Source: Lysobacteraceae bacterium SCN 69-320 (lineage in GTDB: Bacteria > Pseudomonadota > Gammaproteobacteria > Xanthomonadales > Rhodanobacteraceae). From it: a stretch of 64,000 bases of DNA. A model generated the notes under the pieces. It was given only the letters and a program-made list of their open reading frames with translations. It was not told the DNA's origin and searched no databases. Of this stretch, positions 25,320-36,700 are shown piece by piece. A program made the position numbers and the translations under genes. Position 1 is the stretch's first letter; each line of letters starts with the position of its first letter. Where the stretch lies: positions 124,001 to 188,000 of the forward strand of contig MEFP01000012.1 of assembly GCA_001725155.1 (NCBI GenBank), given 5' to 3'.

Positions 25320-28300
25320 ATGAATCGGTCCCGCGCCGCATCTGGCGGCACGCGTGTGAACTGCCTGGAGCAGGTCTTTCCGGGCGAATCCGAATTCGCG
25401 GCGCGCCTGCGCGCGCACGACTGGCGTTCGAGCGTGCTGGGATCGCCGGAGGTCTGGCCGCCCCATTTGCGCAGTGCGGTCGCCTGCTGCCTCGCCTCGC
25501 CGCTGCCGATGGCCCTGTGCTGGGGCGATGATTCGCTGCTGATCGCCAACGATGCGGCCGCAGCGCTGTGCGCCGTCGCGCCGGACGCCGCCCCCGGCAA
25601 TCCCGCCGCGCAGGACTGGGCGCCGGTCTGGCCGGTGCTGGGCCCGCTGGTCGAGCGCGTGCGCCGCCAGTCCCGGTCCGTGCAGCTGCCTGAGGCGCTG
25701 CTGTCGCTGCCGCGCGGCGAGTGGCTGCGGGAAACCTGTGTGGCCTTCGCGCTGAATCCGGTCACCGACGCCCAGGGCCGCGTCGACGGCGTGCTCTGCG
25801 GGCTCGTCGACACGACCGCCGCGCAGCTGGCGAGCCGACGGCTGGAAACCCTGCACGCGCTCGCGATCGGCACGGCAGAAGCACGCAGCGCCGACGCCGC
25901 CTGCCGCCGCGCGGCCGAGGTGCTCGCGCGCCATTCGCGCGACCTCGCATTCGTCGCGATCTACCTGCACGACGCCACGGCCAATGTCCTGACCCTGGCC
26001 GCAAGCGGCGGACTGGGACTGACGCCGCCGCTGCCGCGGCGCATCGACGCGAACGAATCCGCGTGGCTGTCGACGCCGATCGCCGGCGGCCTGCGCGAGG
26101 CCGGCACCGTGGATCTCGCGGCGCTCGGCCTCGATCTGCCCGGCGGCGCGTGGCCCGAGCCTGCGCGCACGGCAATGGCGCTGCCGCTGCGCACGAGCAC
26201 ACAGACGGCGGCGATCGGCGTGCTGTTTGCCGGCGTCAGCCCGCGCAGCGTCTGCGACGAGGCCTGCGCCGGATTCTTCGCCCAGGTCGCCGCGCAGACC
26301 GGCGCCGCGGTCGGCGAGGCGCGGGCCTACGAGTCCGAGCGCCGGCGCGTCACCTCGCTGGCCGAACTGGACCGCGCCAAGACCGCGTTCTTCAGCAATG
26401 TAAGCCACGAGTTCCGCACGCCGCTGACCCTGTTGCTCGCGCCGCTGGAAGAGGCGCTCGCGACCTTGCCGCAGGACACCGCCGCGCCCCTGCGCAATCT
26501 TCTCGACACGGCGCACGGCAACGCCCTGCGTCTGCTCACGCTGGTCAACGCGCTGCTCGATTTCGCACGGCTGGAAGCCGGCCGCGTGCGAGCGCGCTTC
26601 CGTTCCACCGATCTCGCCGCGGCCACGGCCGAGCTGGCCTCGGTATTCCGTTCGGCGATCGAGCGCGCCGGTCTGGACTTCAGCGTGCGCTGCGCGCCGC
26701 TGCCGCAGGCGGTGTGGGTCGACCGCGAGATGTGGGAGAAGATCGTCCTGAATCTGCTGTCGAACGCGCTGAAGTTCACCTTCGGCGGGCGCATCGAGAT
26801 CAGCCTGCAGGCCACGGCCGACGGCGCGGCGCTGGAAGTCCGCGACAGCGGCATCGGCATTGCGGCCGAGGAACTGCCGCGGCTGTTCCAGCGTTTCCAC
26901 CGCATCGAAGGCGCGCGGGCGCGGAGTGCCGAAGGTTCCGGCATCGGCCTGGCGCTCGTGCAGGAACTGGTGCAGATGCACGGCGGCGAGGTCACCGTGC
27001 AGAGCAGTCCCGGCGTCGGCAGCTGCTTTCGCGTGACCCTGCCGTTCGGCAACGCGCACCTGCCGGCCGACCACGTCGATATCGCCGTCGAATTGCCGCC
27101 GGCGCGGCGGCAGGCGCCGCATCTGGCCGTCGAGGCGATGCGCTGGCTGCCGCCGGTTCCGGCCGCCGCGGCCGCGGCGGAGCAGGGCGAGGACGAGGCG
27201 CGCGCGCGCATCCTGGTGGCCGACGACAGCGCCGAGCTGCGCGACTATCTGGCGCGTCTGCTCGGATCACGCTGGAGCGTCGACACCGTCGCAGACGGCG
27301 AAGCCGCATTGGCCGCGCTGCGCCGGCAGCGCTTCGATCTCGTGCTCAGCGACGTGATGATGCCGAAGCTGGACGGCTACGGCCTGCTGCGCGCGCTGCG
27401 CGCCGATCCGCTGCTGGAAGCCACGCCGGTGATCCTGCTGTCGGCGCTGGCCAGCAAGGACGACTGCGTGGAGGGGCTGCAGCACGGTGCGGACGACTAT
27501 CTGGTCAAGCCGTTCACCGCGCGCGAGGTGGTCGCCCGCGTCGGCGCACATCTGAAACTCGCGGCCAGGCGCGGGCTCGCCGCGGAAAACGCGGCGCTGC
27601 TGCGCCTGCACGAAGTCGGCATGCGGCCGGCCACGCGGGACACGATGCCGGGCCTGCTGCAGGCGGTGGTCGAGGCTGCCGTCGCCGTCGCCGATGCGGG
27701 CATGGGCGTGCTGCAGATCATCGATCCGTCGACGCAGACCCTGCGCGTGGCGGCCCAGTACGGCTTCGGCCCCGAGTTTTTGGACCGCCTGGCCGGCCTG
27801 GCACAGGTGCTGCCACCGCGCCGCGAGCGTCTGATCGTCGAGGACGTGCCGGCCAGCAGCCTGTTCGCCGGCACGCCGGCCGCGACCATGCTGCAGGCCG
27901 CCGGCGCGCGCGCGATGCAGTGCACGCCGATAGTGGCCCGCGATGGTCGCCTGCTCGGCGCGATAGCGACCTGCTGGGCCCGGCCGCACCGCCCCGACGA
28001 CGGCGTGCTGCGCATCGTCGATCTGCTCGCGCACGAGGCCGCCGACCTGATCGACCACCACGAGCGCGAACAGGCACTGCAGGAGATCCGTGCGACCCTG
28101 CAGAGTTTCTACGACAGCTCGCCGCTGATGATGGGCGTGGCGGAGCTCGACGACGACACTCCGGTCGGCATCTACGCCAATGCCGCGATGGCGCGATTCT
28201 TCGCCGCCGACGGCACGCACGACGGTACCTTCCCGCGCACCGGCGCCACGCCGCAGACCCGCGCGCTGTGGCTGGCGCAGTACCGCGACAGCCAGCGCGA

Positions 28301-29582
28301 CGGCCGTCCGGTGCGTTTCGAGTACGAGCATCCGGAATCCGGCGGCGGCCTGTGGCTCAGCGCGACCGTCGCCCACCTCGGCGCCGGCCGTGACGGCCGG
28401 CCGCGCTTCAGCTTCGTGATCGAGGACGTCAGCGAGCGCAAGCGCCAGGAGGATGCGCTGCGCGATGCGGACCGGCGCAAGGACGAATTCCTCGCCATGC
28501 TCGCGCACGAGCTGCGCAATCCGCTGCTGCCGATCGTGACGGCGCTGGAACTCATTCGCCGGCGCGGCGACGGCCGCTTCGGCGCCGAGTACGCGACCAT
28601 CGAGCAGCAGGTGCGCCATATCGTGCGCCTCGTCGACGACCTGCTCGACGTCGCGCGCATCGCCCGGGGCGGCCTGGCGCTGAACCGGCAGCCGCTGTCG
28701 CTGGATGCAGCAGTCGGCCAGGCGGTCCGCATGGTCATGCCGCTGCTGGAGCAGCGCGGCCATGCGATCGAGGTGCGGGTGCCGCCGCTGGTCCTGCTGG
28801 CCGATGCGGCGCGCCTTGCGCAGATCGTCGCCAACCTGCTGACCAACGCGGCCAAGTACACGCCGCACGGCGGCCGCATCGCCGTGCAGGCCCGGGACGA
28901 CGATGGCCAGATCGTGCTGGAGGTGCGCGACAACGGCATCGGCATCGAACACGACGCGCTGTCGCGCGTGTTCGACACGTTCTTGCCGTCGCGCCGCGAC
29001 GCCGCGCCCGAAGGCGCCGGCCTGGGCCTGGGATTGTCCATCGTGCGCAAGCTCGTCGAACTGCACGGCGGCACGGTGCAGGCGCACAGCGACGGCGCCG
29101 GACGCGGCAGCGTGTTCCGCGTGCGCCTGCCGGCCTGCGCCGCTGCGGCCGCCGACCCGGCCGATGCCGCGCCGGCCATGCCGGTCGCGACGACGCGCCC
29201 GCAGCGCATCCTCGTCGTCGACGACAACGACGCCGCACGCGAAGGCATCGCCGAACTGCTGCGCGCGGTCGGCCACGCGGTGACGAGCGCGGCCGACGGT
29301 GCGGCCGGAATCGCCGCGGCGCGGCAGCTGCGGCCCGACATCGCGATCCTCGACATCGGGCTGCCGCAGATGGACGGCTACGAAGTCGCGCGCCGCCTGC
29401 GCGCGCTGCCGGACAGGCCGGCGCCGCGCCTGATCGCGCTGACCGGCTACGGCCGCGAGCCCGACCTGCAGCGCGGCCGCGAAGCCGGCTTCGCGCTGTA
29501 CCTGACCAAGCCGCTGCTCGACCGCCTGATCGAGACCATCGAAACCTGGGGACGCGAAGCATCCGATCGCACGCAGGAATGA
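25320..29582 (+). CDS. Double hybrid sensor histidine kinase with two kinase cores and two receiver domains
   Basis: The 1420-residue soluble protein has, in order: a PAS-like region (about 30-180), GAF (about 185-340), HisKA with SHEFRTPL (H near 362) and HATPase (DSGIGIA, GSGIGLALV), receiver 1 (about 630-745, Asp in LVLSDVMMPKLDG), GAF (about 770-920), PAS (about 925-1045), a second HisKA with AHELRNPLLPI (near 1060) and HATPase (DNGIGIE, GLGLGLSIV), and receiver 2 (about 1296-1415, Asp in ILDIGLPQMDG). All phosphotransfer residues look intact. No membrane span is present, so signals are probably cytoplasmic. It looks like a fusion of two hybrid kinases and lies between the FNR-like gene and the EPS-initiating transferase. 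Confidence 0.87.
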   Translation: MNRSRAASGGTRVNCLEQVFPGESEFAARLRAHDWRSSVLGSPEVWPPHLRSAVACCLASPLPMALCWGDDSLLIANDAAAALCAVAPDAAPGNPAAQDWAPVWPVLGPLVERVRRQSRSVQLPEALLSLPRGEWLRETCVAFALNPVTDAQGRVDGVLCGLVDTTAAQLASRRLETLHALAIGTAEARSADAACRRAAEVLARHSRDLAFVAIYLHDATANVLTLAASGGLGLTPPLPRRIDANESAWLSTPIAGGLREAGTVDLAALGLDLPGGAWPEPARTAMALPLRTSTQTAAIGVLFAGVSPRSVCDEACAGFFAQVAAQTGAAVGEARAYESERRRVTSLAELDRAKTAFFSNVSHEFRTPLTLLLAPLEEALATLPQDTAAPLRNLLDTAHGNALRLLTLVNALLDFARLEAGRVRARFRSTDLAAATAELASVFRSAIERAGLDFSVRCAPLPQAVWVDREMWEKIVLNLLSNALKFTFGGRIEISLQATADGAALEVRDSGIGIAAEELPRLFQRFHRIEGARARSAEGSGIGLALVQELVQMHGGEVTVQSSPGVGSCFRVTLPFGNAHLPADHVDIAVELPPARRQAPHLAVEAMRWLPPVPAAAAAAEQGEDEARARILVADDSAELRDYLARLLGSRWSVDTVADGEAALAALRRQRFDLVLSDVMMPKLDGYGLLRALRADPLLEATPVILLSALASKDDCVEGLQHGADDYLVKPFTAREVVARVGAHLKLAARRGLAAENAALLRLHEVGMRPATRDTMPGLLQAVVEAAVAVADAGMGVLQIIDPSTQTLRVAAQYGFGPEFLDRLAGLAQVLPPRRERLIVEDVPASSLFAGTPAATMLQAAGARAMQCTPIVARDGRLLGAIATCWARPHRPDDGVLRIVDLLAHEAADLIDHHEREQALQEIRATLQSFYDSSPLMMGVAELDDDTPVGIYANAAMARFFAADGTHDGTFPRTGATPQTRALWLAQYRDSQRDGRPVRFEYEHPESGGGLWLSATVAHLGAGRDGRPRFSFVIEDVSERKRQEDALRDADRRKDEFLAMLAHELRNPLLPIVTALELIRRRGDGRFGAEYATIEQQVRHIVRLVDDLLDVARIARGGLALNRQPLSLDAAVGQAVRMVMPLLEQRGHAIEVRVPPLVLLADAARLAQIVANLLTNAAKYTPHGGRIAVQARDDDGQIVLEVRDNGIGIEHDALSRVFDTFLPSRRDAAPEGAGLGLGLSIVRKLVELHGGTVQAHSDGAGRGSVFRVRLPACAAAAADPADAAPAMPVATTRPQRILVVDDNDAAREGIAELLRAVGHAVTSAADGAAGIAAARQLRPDIAILDIGLPQMDGYEVARRLRALPDRPAPRLIALTGYGREPDLQRGREAGFALYLTKPLLDRLIETIETWGREASDRTQE

Positions 29583-29708
29583 CCTGCGTCAACGCGGCGG
29601 CGCGATACGGGCGCAGCATGCCCGGCATCGTTCGCCGCAACCTGCGCCGATTCCGGCCCGTCGCGGCAACTGACATCCGTGCGCGAACCGCGCAAGGAGA
29701 GGTCCGTC

Positions 29709-31109
<1,401 letters not shown>

Positions 31110-31296
31110 CGTTCCGATCGGCCGCGCGGGGATCGCCGGCCGCGGCTACGGCCACGGAGCCGTGCGCGCCGCGCCGGCGCATTGCACAATCGGTGGGAGA
31201 AAGAACCCGCCGGATGCAGTATGACCGCGGGCCGGTCTGCGCGGCCTCGCCGACGCAGGCTCGTCATCGACAGGCCAGACAGGGGATTACCGGAGC

Positions 31297-33120
31297 ATGA
31301 CTGCCGCTTACGAGGCGCCGCGCTGGCTGCGCGATCTGCAGCGATTCCTTCCGCTCAAGAGCCAGTTCGTCCTGTCCGGCAACGTGCGCGACCTGCAGGC
31401 CATCGAGCTGCAGCCCGGCGTCGTGGCGCCGCAAGGGTTCATCCAGGCGCTCGCGGGCACCCTGGCCGCTGCCGGCTATGCGCAGGTCGTGCTGTTCGAT
31501 CCGGTCGCCGGCTTCCAGGTCGCCACGCCGCCGGGGACGTCGACGCAGACACCCGATCAGGTATTGCAGGGACTGGGGCTGAGCCCGGTCAACGGCGTGG
31601 CCGCGGCCGGCATCGACCTGCTCGGCGTCACCCTGGAACGGCTGACCAGCGCCAGCGGCGAACCGCTTGCGCTGATCGTGGATTTCGCCTCGCAGCTGCT
31701 CGTGCGCGCCGACGCGCCGTCGCCCGCGGAACACCAGTTGTTCACCCGCGCGCTGGTCGCGTCCCATCAGGCGCGCGCGCGGCCCGCCGGCAGCTCGCGC
31801 AAGCCGCTGTACAACGCCGTGCTGTGGGTCGTGGACAAGGAGGGCGATCTGCCGGACTGGCTGCTCGTCGGCAATCCGCGCCTGCGCCACGTGCCGGTGG
31901 CCCGGCCCGACCAGGTCGTGCGGCGCGCCCTGGCCCGGGCCCTGCTGCAGCCCCTGGCGGGCTTTGCCGAGAACCCCGGGCGGCAGCCGGACATCATCGA
32001 CGCGTTCGTCGAGAGCACCGAAGGCCTGCTGCTGCTGGAGCTGCAGTCCATCGCGATGCTGGCCCGCGTCGAAGGCCTGCCGGCCGCGCGCATCGCCGAC
32101 GCCGTGCGCCGCTACAAGGTCGGCGTGACGGAAGATCCGTGGCTGCGCATCGACCGCCACAAGATCGCCGGTGCCGAGGACATCGTGCGCCGCCGCGTGA
32201 AAGGGCAGGCGCATGCGGTCACCCACATGCTGGACCTCGTCAAGCGCGCGATGACCGGCGTCGGCGGCAACCGCCGCGGCAACCGTCCGCGTGGCGTGGC
32301 ATTCCTGGCCGGCCCCACCGGCGTGGGCAAGACCGAGCTCGCCAAGACCGTCACGAGCCTGCTGTTCGGCGACGAAAGCGCCTACATCCGCTTCGACATG
32401 TCCGAGTTCAGCGCCGAGCATTCCGACCAGCGGCTGATCGGCGCGCCGCCGGGCTATGTCGGCTACGACATGGGCGGCGAGCTGACCAATGCGATCCGCG
32501 AGCGGCCGTTCAGCGTCGTGCTGTTCGACGAGATCGAGAAAGCGCATCCGCGCATCCTCGACAAGTTCCTGCAGATCCTCGACGACGGCGTGCTGACCTC
32601 CGGCCGCGGCGACCGCGTGTATTTTTCCGAAGCGCTGATCGTGTTCACGTCCAACCTCGGCATCTACACGACGACGCCGGCCGGCGCGCGCGTCGCCAAC
32701 GTACAGGCCAGCGACGACTACGCCGTCGTGCGCCGGCGCGTGCTCGCCGAGATCGGCAACCATTTCAAGCTCGTGCTGAACCGGCCGGAGATCCTCAACC
32801 GCATCGGCGAGAACATCATCGTGTTCGACTTCATCCGCGACGACGTCGCGCGGCAGATCTTCCGCCAGATGATCGACGCGACCCGCCAGGATCTGCACGA
32901 GCAGGGCTTCGACGTGACCATCGACGAGGATTCGCTCGCCCGGCTCGCCGCGGGCTGTCTTGCGGACCTGTCCAACGGCGGCCGCGGTATCCGCAATCAG
33001 CTCGAGGCGAATCTGCTCAACCCGCTGGCGCGGCAGCTGTTCGACCAGGATGCCAGGCCCGGCGAGTCGTTCCGCATCCACGTGCGCGGCGACGGACAGA
33101 CGGAACTGCAGCGCGCGTGA
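31297..33120 (+). CDS. ClpA/ClpB-type AAA+ ATPase, first gene of the four-gene system
   Basis: The 607-residue protein has an intact ClpAB-type second AAA+ module at its C-terminus: Walker A GPTGVGKTELAKT (about 339), pore-loop-like GAPPGYVGYD, Walker B VVLFDEIEKAHP (about 407), sensor-1 FTSNLG, and a C-terminal small domain (NGGRGIRNQLEANLLNPLA). The first ~300 residues look like a second, degenerate AAA+ fold: FVLSGNVRDL and LALIVDFASQLL (Walker-B-like) are present without a GxGKT. There is no Clp N-domain, ClpB coiled coil or IGF/L ClpP-binding loop. It may remodel a protein or complex encoded in the same operon. It overlaps the next gene as GTGA. The RBS before ATG 31297 is weak. Confidence 0.88.
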   Translation: MTAAYEAPRWLRDLQRFLPLKSQFVLSGNVRDLQAIELQPGVVAPQGFIQALAGTLAAAGYAQVVLFDPVAGFQVATPPGTSTQTPDQVLQGLGLSPVNGVAAAGIDLLGVTLERLTSASGEPLALIVDFASQLLVRADAPSPAEHQLFTRALVASHQARARPAGSSRKPLYNAVLWVVDKEGDLPDWLLVGNPRLRHVPVARPDQVVRRALARALLQPLAGFAENPGRQPDIIDAFVESTEGLLLLELQSIAMLARVEGLPAARIADAVRRYKVGVTEDPWLRIDRHKIAGAEDIVRRRVKGQAHAVTHMLDLVKRAMTGVGGNRRGNRPRGVAFLAGPTGVGKTELAKTVTSLLFGDESAYIRFDMSEFSAEHSDQRLIGAPPGYVGYDMGGELTNAIRERPFSVVLFDEIEKAHPRILDKFLQILDDGVLTSGRGDRVYFSEALIVFTSNLGIYTTTPAGARVANVQASDDYAVVRRRVLAEIGNHFKLVLNRPEILNRIGENIIVFDFIRDDVARQIFRQMIDATRQDLHEQGFDVTIDEDSLARLAAGCLADLSNGGRGIRNQLEANLLNPLARQLFDQDARPGESFRIHVRGDGQTELQRA

Positions 33121-33770
33121 CCTCGGCGGACCTGCGCATCGCGATCTCGCGGCTGCATTTCCCGGTGACCACGCTGGGACCGGGACGGCGCCTGGGCCTG
33201 TGGTTCCAGGGCTGCTCGATCCGCTGCGCCGGCTGCATCTCCGCCGACACCTGGCGTTCCGGCAGCGCCGACACCACGCTCGCGCAACTCCTCGCGCAGC
33301 TCGCGCCGTGGCTGCAGCAGGCCGACGGCGTGACGATTTCCGGCGGCGAGCCGTTCGACCAGCCCGAAGCGCTCGCGGCTCTGCTGGACGCACTGCCGCT
33401 GCAGCCGCAGCAGGACGTGCTCGTCTACAGCGGTCATCCGTTGGAGCGGCTGCAGGCGACGGCCGCGCTGCGCAGCGGACGCATCGACGCGCTGATCTGC
33501 GATCCGTATGTCGGCAGCGCGCCGCAGACCCTGCCGCTGCGCGGCAGCGACAACCAGCGCCTGTTCCTGCTGACCGCGCGCGGCCGCGAGCGGTTCGCGC
33601 AGTACGCACAACCGCTGGACGAACGCGCCCGCGCGCTGGATCTCATGTTCGACGACGACGGCAGCGTCTGGCTCGCCGGCATTCCGCGGCCGCAGGACCT
33701 GCAGCGGCTGCGCGCACTGCTGCAGGCCCAGGGCCACCGGATCACGACTTCGGAAGCCAAGACCGAATGA
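33117..33770 (+). CDS. Small radical-SAM (NrdG/activase-like) enzyme
   Basis: The 217-residue protein has the radical-SAM iron-sulfur motif CSIRCAGC (CX3CX2C) in LWFQGCSIRCAGC and the GGEP motif in VTISGGEPFDQPE. Its size and layout match 4Fe-4S activases of the NrdG/PFL-activating type, not larger radical-SAM enzymes. No glycyl-radical enzyme is present in the window, so a conventional activase role is not supported. A role in modifying another product of this operon, or a nucleotide, is possible. The GTG start overlaps the AAA+ stop (GTGA) and its stop overlaps the next ATG (ATGA). The track ORFs covering this segment in other frames are shadows. Confidence 0.87.
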   Translation: MTSADLRIAISRLHFPVTTLGPGRRLGLWFQGCSIRCAGCISADTWRSGSADTTLAQLLAQLAPWLQQADGVTISGGEPFDQPEALAALLDALPLQPQQDVLVYSGHPLERLQATAALRSGRIDALICDPYVGSAPQTLPLRGSDNQRLFLLTARGRERFAQYAQPLDERARALDLMFDDDGSVWLAGIPRPQDLQRLRALLQAQGHRITTSEAKTE

Positions 33771-36700
33771 ACGCGCCGCTGATTCGCTTCTGCCCCGGTT
33801 GCCTGACCGAGCGCCCGCTCACCGAAGTGTTCTGCCAGGGGCAGCGCGACGGACAGCCGTGCCTGTGGACCCTGTCGGACGAACCGATGCGGCCGGGCGG
33901 CTGGCGCCCGCAGCCCGTCGTCACCGCGACAGCCGCTGCCGTCGCCACCCGCGCCGTCGCCGTCGCCGTCTGCACGCAGGGCCATGCGCTGGATCCGTCG
34001 GACCTGATCTGCGCGGTGTGCGGCGCCGATCGTGCGGAAGCTGCGCCGCCGGCGCCGGATGCCGCATCGTCGATGGCGGATGCGCCAACCGCGGCCGCGC
34101 CGGAAACCGTCATCGACGGCTGGCGCCTGCTGCGCCGCCTCGGCGAGACGCCGCGCGTGCGCGACCGCTATCTCGCCCGTCGCGACGGTGACGGACTGGA
34201 GGCCGTGCTGACGCTGTATCACCACGGCGCGGAACCCGATCCCGGTGTCTACGAAGTATTGCGGCGGCTGCCGGCCGAGCACGTGCCGGCGATCCATGCG
34301 GTCGGGCGCTGGAACGAACGTGCCTTCGAGGTCGCCGAATACCTGCGCGGCGGCTCGCTCGCGGACATCGGCCTCGTCGCGGCCGATCTCGCCGCCGTGC
34401 GCCACATCGTCGGCGAGCTGTCCAAGGCCCTGCAGTCCTTCGCCGAAGTCGGACTGCGCCATCGCGACCTGCGGCCGAGCACCTTGCTCGTGCGCAGCCG
34501 CGAGCCGCTGGACCTGGTGATCTGCGGATTCGGTTCGGCCCAGCTGTCGGACTTCGATCTCGACATCGTCTCGCCGCTGGAAGTCACGCGCTACATGGCG
34601 CCGGAGGCCATCGCCGGCGGCGTCGCCGCCGCGTCGGACTGGTGGAGCCTCGGCATGGTGCTGCTCGAGCAGATCACGCGCGGGCGCTGCTTCGACGGCG
34701 TCAACGAACGCGCCTGGCTGATCCATGTGCTGGCCAACGGCGCGGACATTCCGGCCGATCTCGATCCGTCGCTGGAACTGCTGCTGCGCGGCCTGCTCGC
34801 GCGCGACCGCCACCAGCGCTGGCAATGGCCGCAGGTGCAGGCCTGGCTGGCCGGCGAACCCGTTGCGGCGCCGCCGCGCGCGAGCGGCGCGGCCGACGAC
34901 GCGGACATCCCGTCGGTGACCCTGGCCGGCAAGTCCTATCGCCAGCCCGCGCTGCTCGCGCTGGCGGCGGCCGAGGCGGCTAACTGGCAGCAGGCCCGCG
35001 ACCATCTGGCCCGCGGCGTGTTCACGACCTGGATGCAGCAGGCGCGGCTCGATCCGGGCCTCATCGCCGGCGTGCGCGGCATCCTGCAGCGCGAGGACAT
35101 CGCCGAGGATTTCCGGCTGATGCTCGTGCTCAAGCGGCTGAATCCCGCCATGCCGCTGATCCATCGCGGCGACATCGTCACGCCGCGCTGGCTGCTGGAC
35201 CATCCGCTTCTCGGGTATGAACTGGTCAGCGGCGCGGTGCCCGACCTGCTCGGCGAATCGGCAGCGGAAAACTGGCTGTCGCAGCTCAAGGCGCGCGCGA
35301 CCGCAGTGCGCGCGCGGGCCGCGCAGCTGGAAATCCCGCTCGACGAAGGTTCGCTGCGCATCTACGTGCTGAGCTCCTCGCGCGCGAAGCTGTTCGCCGA
35401 ATGGGAGGAACGGCGGCGGGTTTTCCCCGACAGCACGCACCGCGGCGTGCAGACCCTGGCCGAACGCCCGGTCATCACCGACATTGATCTGATCGTGTTG
35501 CTGAGCGCGTCGTTCGGCCTGTTCCTGACCGTGGACACGCTGGTGGCGGATGCGGCCGACCTGGCGCGCAGCCACGGCGTCGCGGCGTTCGATGCCGCGG
35601 TCGCGAAGGCGCAGCTCGGGCAGACGCGCGCGCAACTGCTGCAGGCCGTCGGCGAGCGCGTCGAAGGATTCGCGGCCTGCGGTCATGCGGTGCTGGACGG
35701 CTGGGCCGAACAGTTCCGCGTCGAGCGCCGCCTGCCGCTGGCCCGGGCGCTGGTGCTGCTGGCCGTGGATACCTGGCGGCAGCCGGCGAAACAGCAGTAC
35801 GTCGAACAGATCCTCGGTTTCTTCGAGAAGCGCATGACGGCCGCGGTCATGCGCGGACCGCTGGTGCGCATGACGATAGGCCGCACGACCTCGCGCGTGG
35901 ATCTGGCCGAACTCGGCACGGCGCGGCAGCCGGCCGACGGCCTGCTCGACCAGCTGCTGCAGCGCGGACCCAAGGTCGCCGCGCTGGACCCGGCCGCCTT
36001 CGTCGACGGCAGCACGACCGAATACCGCCTGCAGAGCCTCGCGCGTCATACGCTGCTGTACCGGCGCGACACCGGCATCGACGGACTCTACCTGGGCTTT
36101 CCGTTCCTGCTCGTGCGCGATGCGCGCACGGCGGTCAAGACGCGCATCGCGCCGCTGCTGCTGTGGCCCGTATGCATCCATTCGCAGGTCGGCCGGCGCG
36201 GCGACATCGGGCTGTCGTTCGATCACGAGCGCGAGGAGGTGCGCCTCAATCCCGCGCTCGAAGGCCTGGTCGGGGCGGCCGCGGCGGTCCGTTGGCGCGA
36301 GGCGGCCGAATCGCTGCTCGGCCGTTCGACCCTGCGCGTGGCCGACGTGATCGACGCGTTCGGCGCCCTGGCGCTGCCGCGTCAGCGCAGCCTGCAGGCC
36401 GTGCCGGGGCCGGCGACCGAGCTGCCGCCGCGAACCAGCGCGCTCGCGTGCGCCGCGGCGCTGTTCCACGTGACGTTCAGCGGCCAGGCCATCGGCGCGG
36501 ATCTGGCGCTGCTCAAGCGCAAGTCGCTGGCCGGCACGGCGCTGGAGTCGGCCCTGCGCATCGGTTCGGCCGCGCCCGAGGCGGCCGCTGCCGCGCCGCG
36601 CGAAGCCGAGCGCTATTTCACGCTGGCCAGCGATCCGTCGCAGGAAGCCGCCGTGCTGGCCGCGCGCGCGCGGCCCGGCCTGCTCGTCGAGGGGCCGCCG

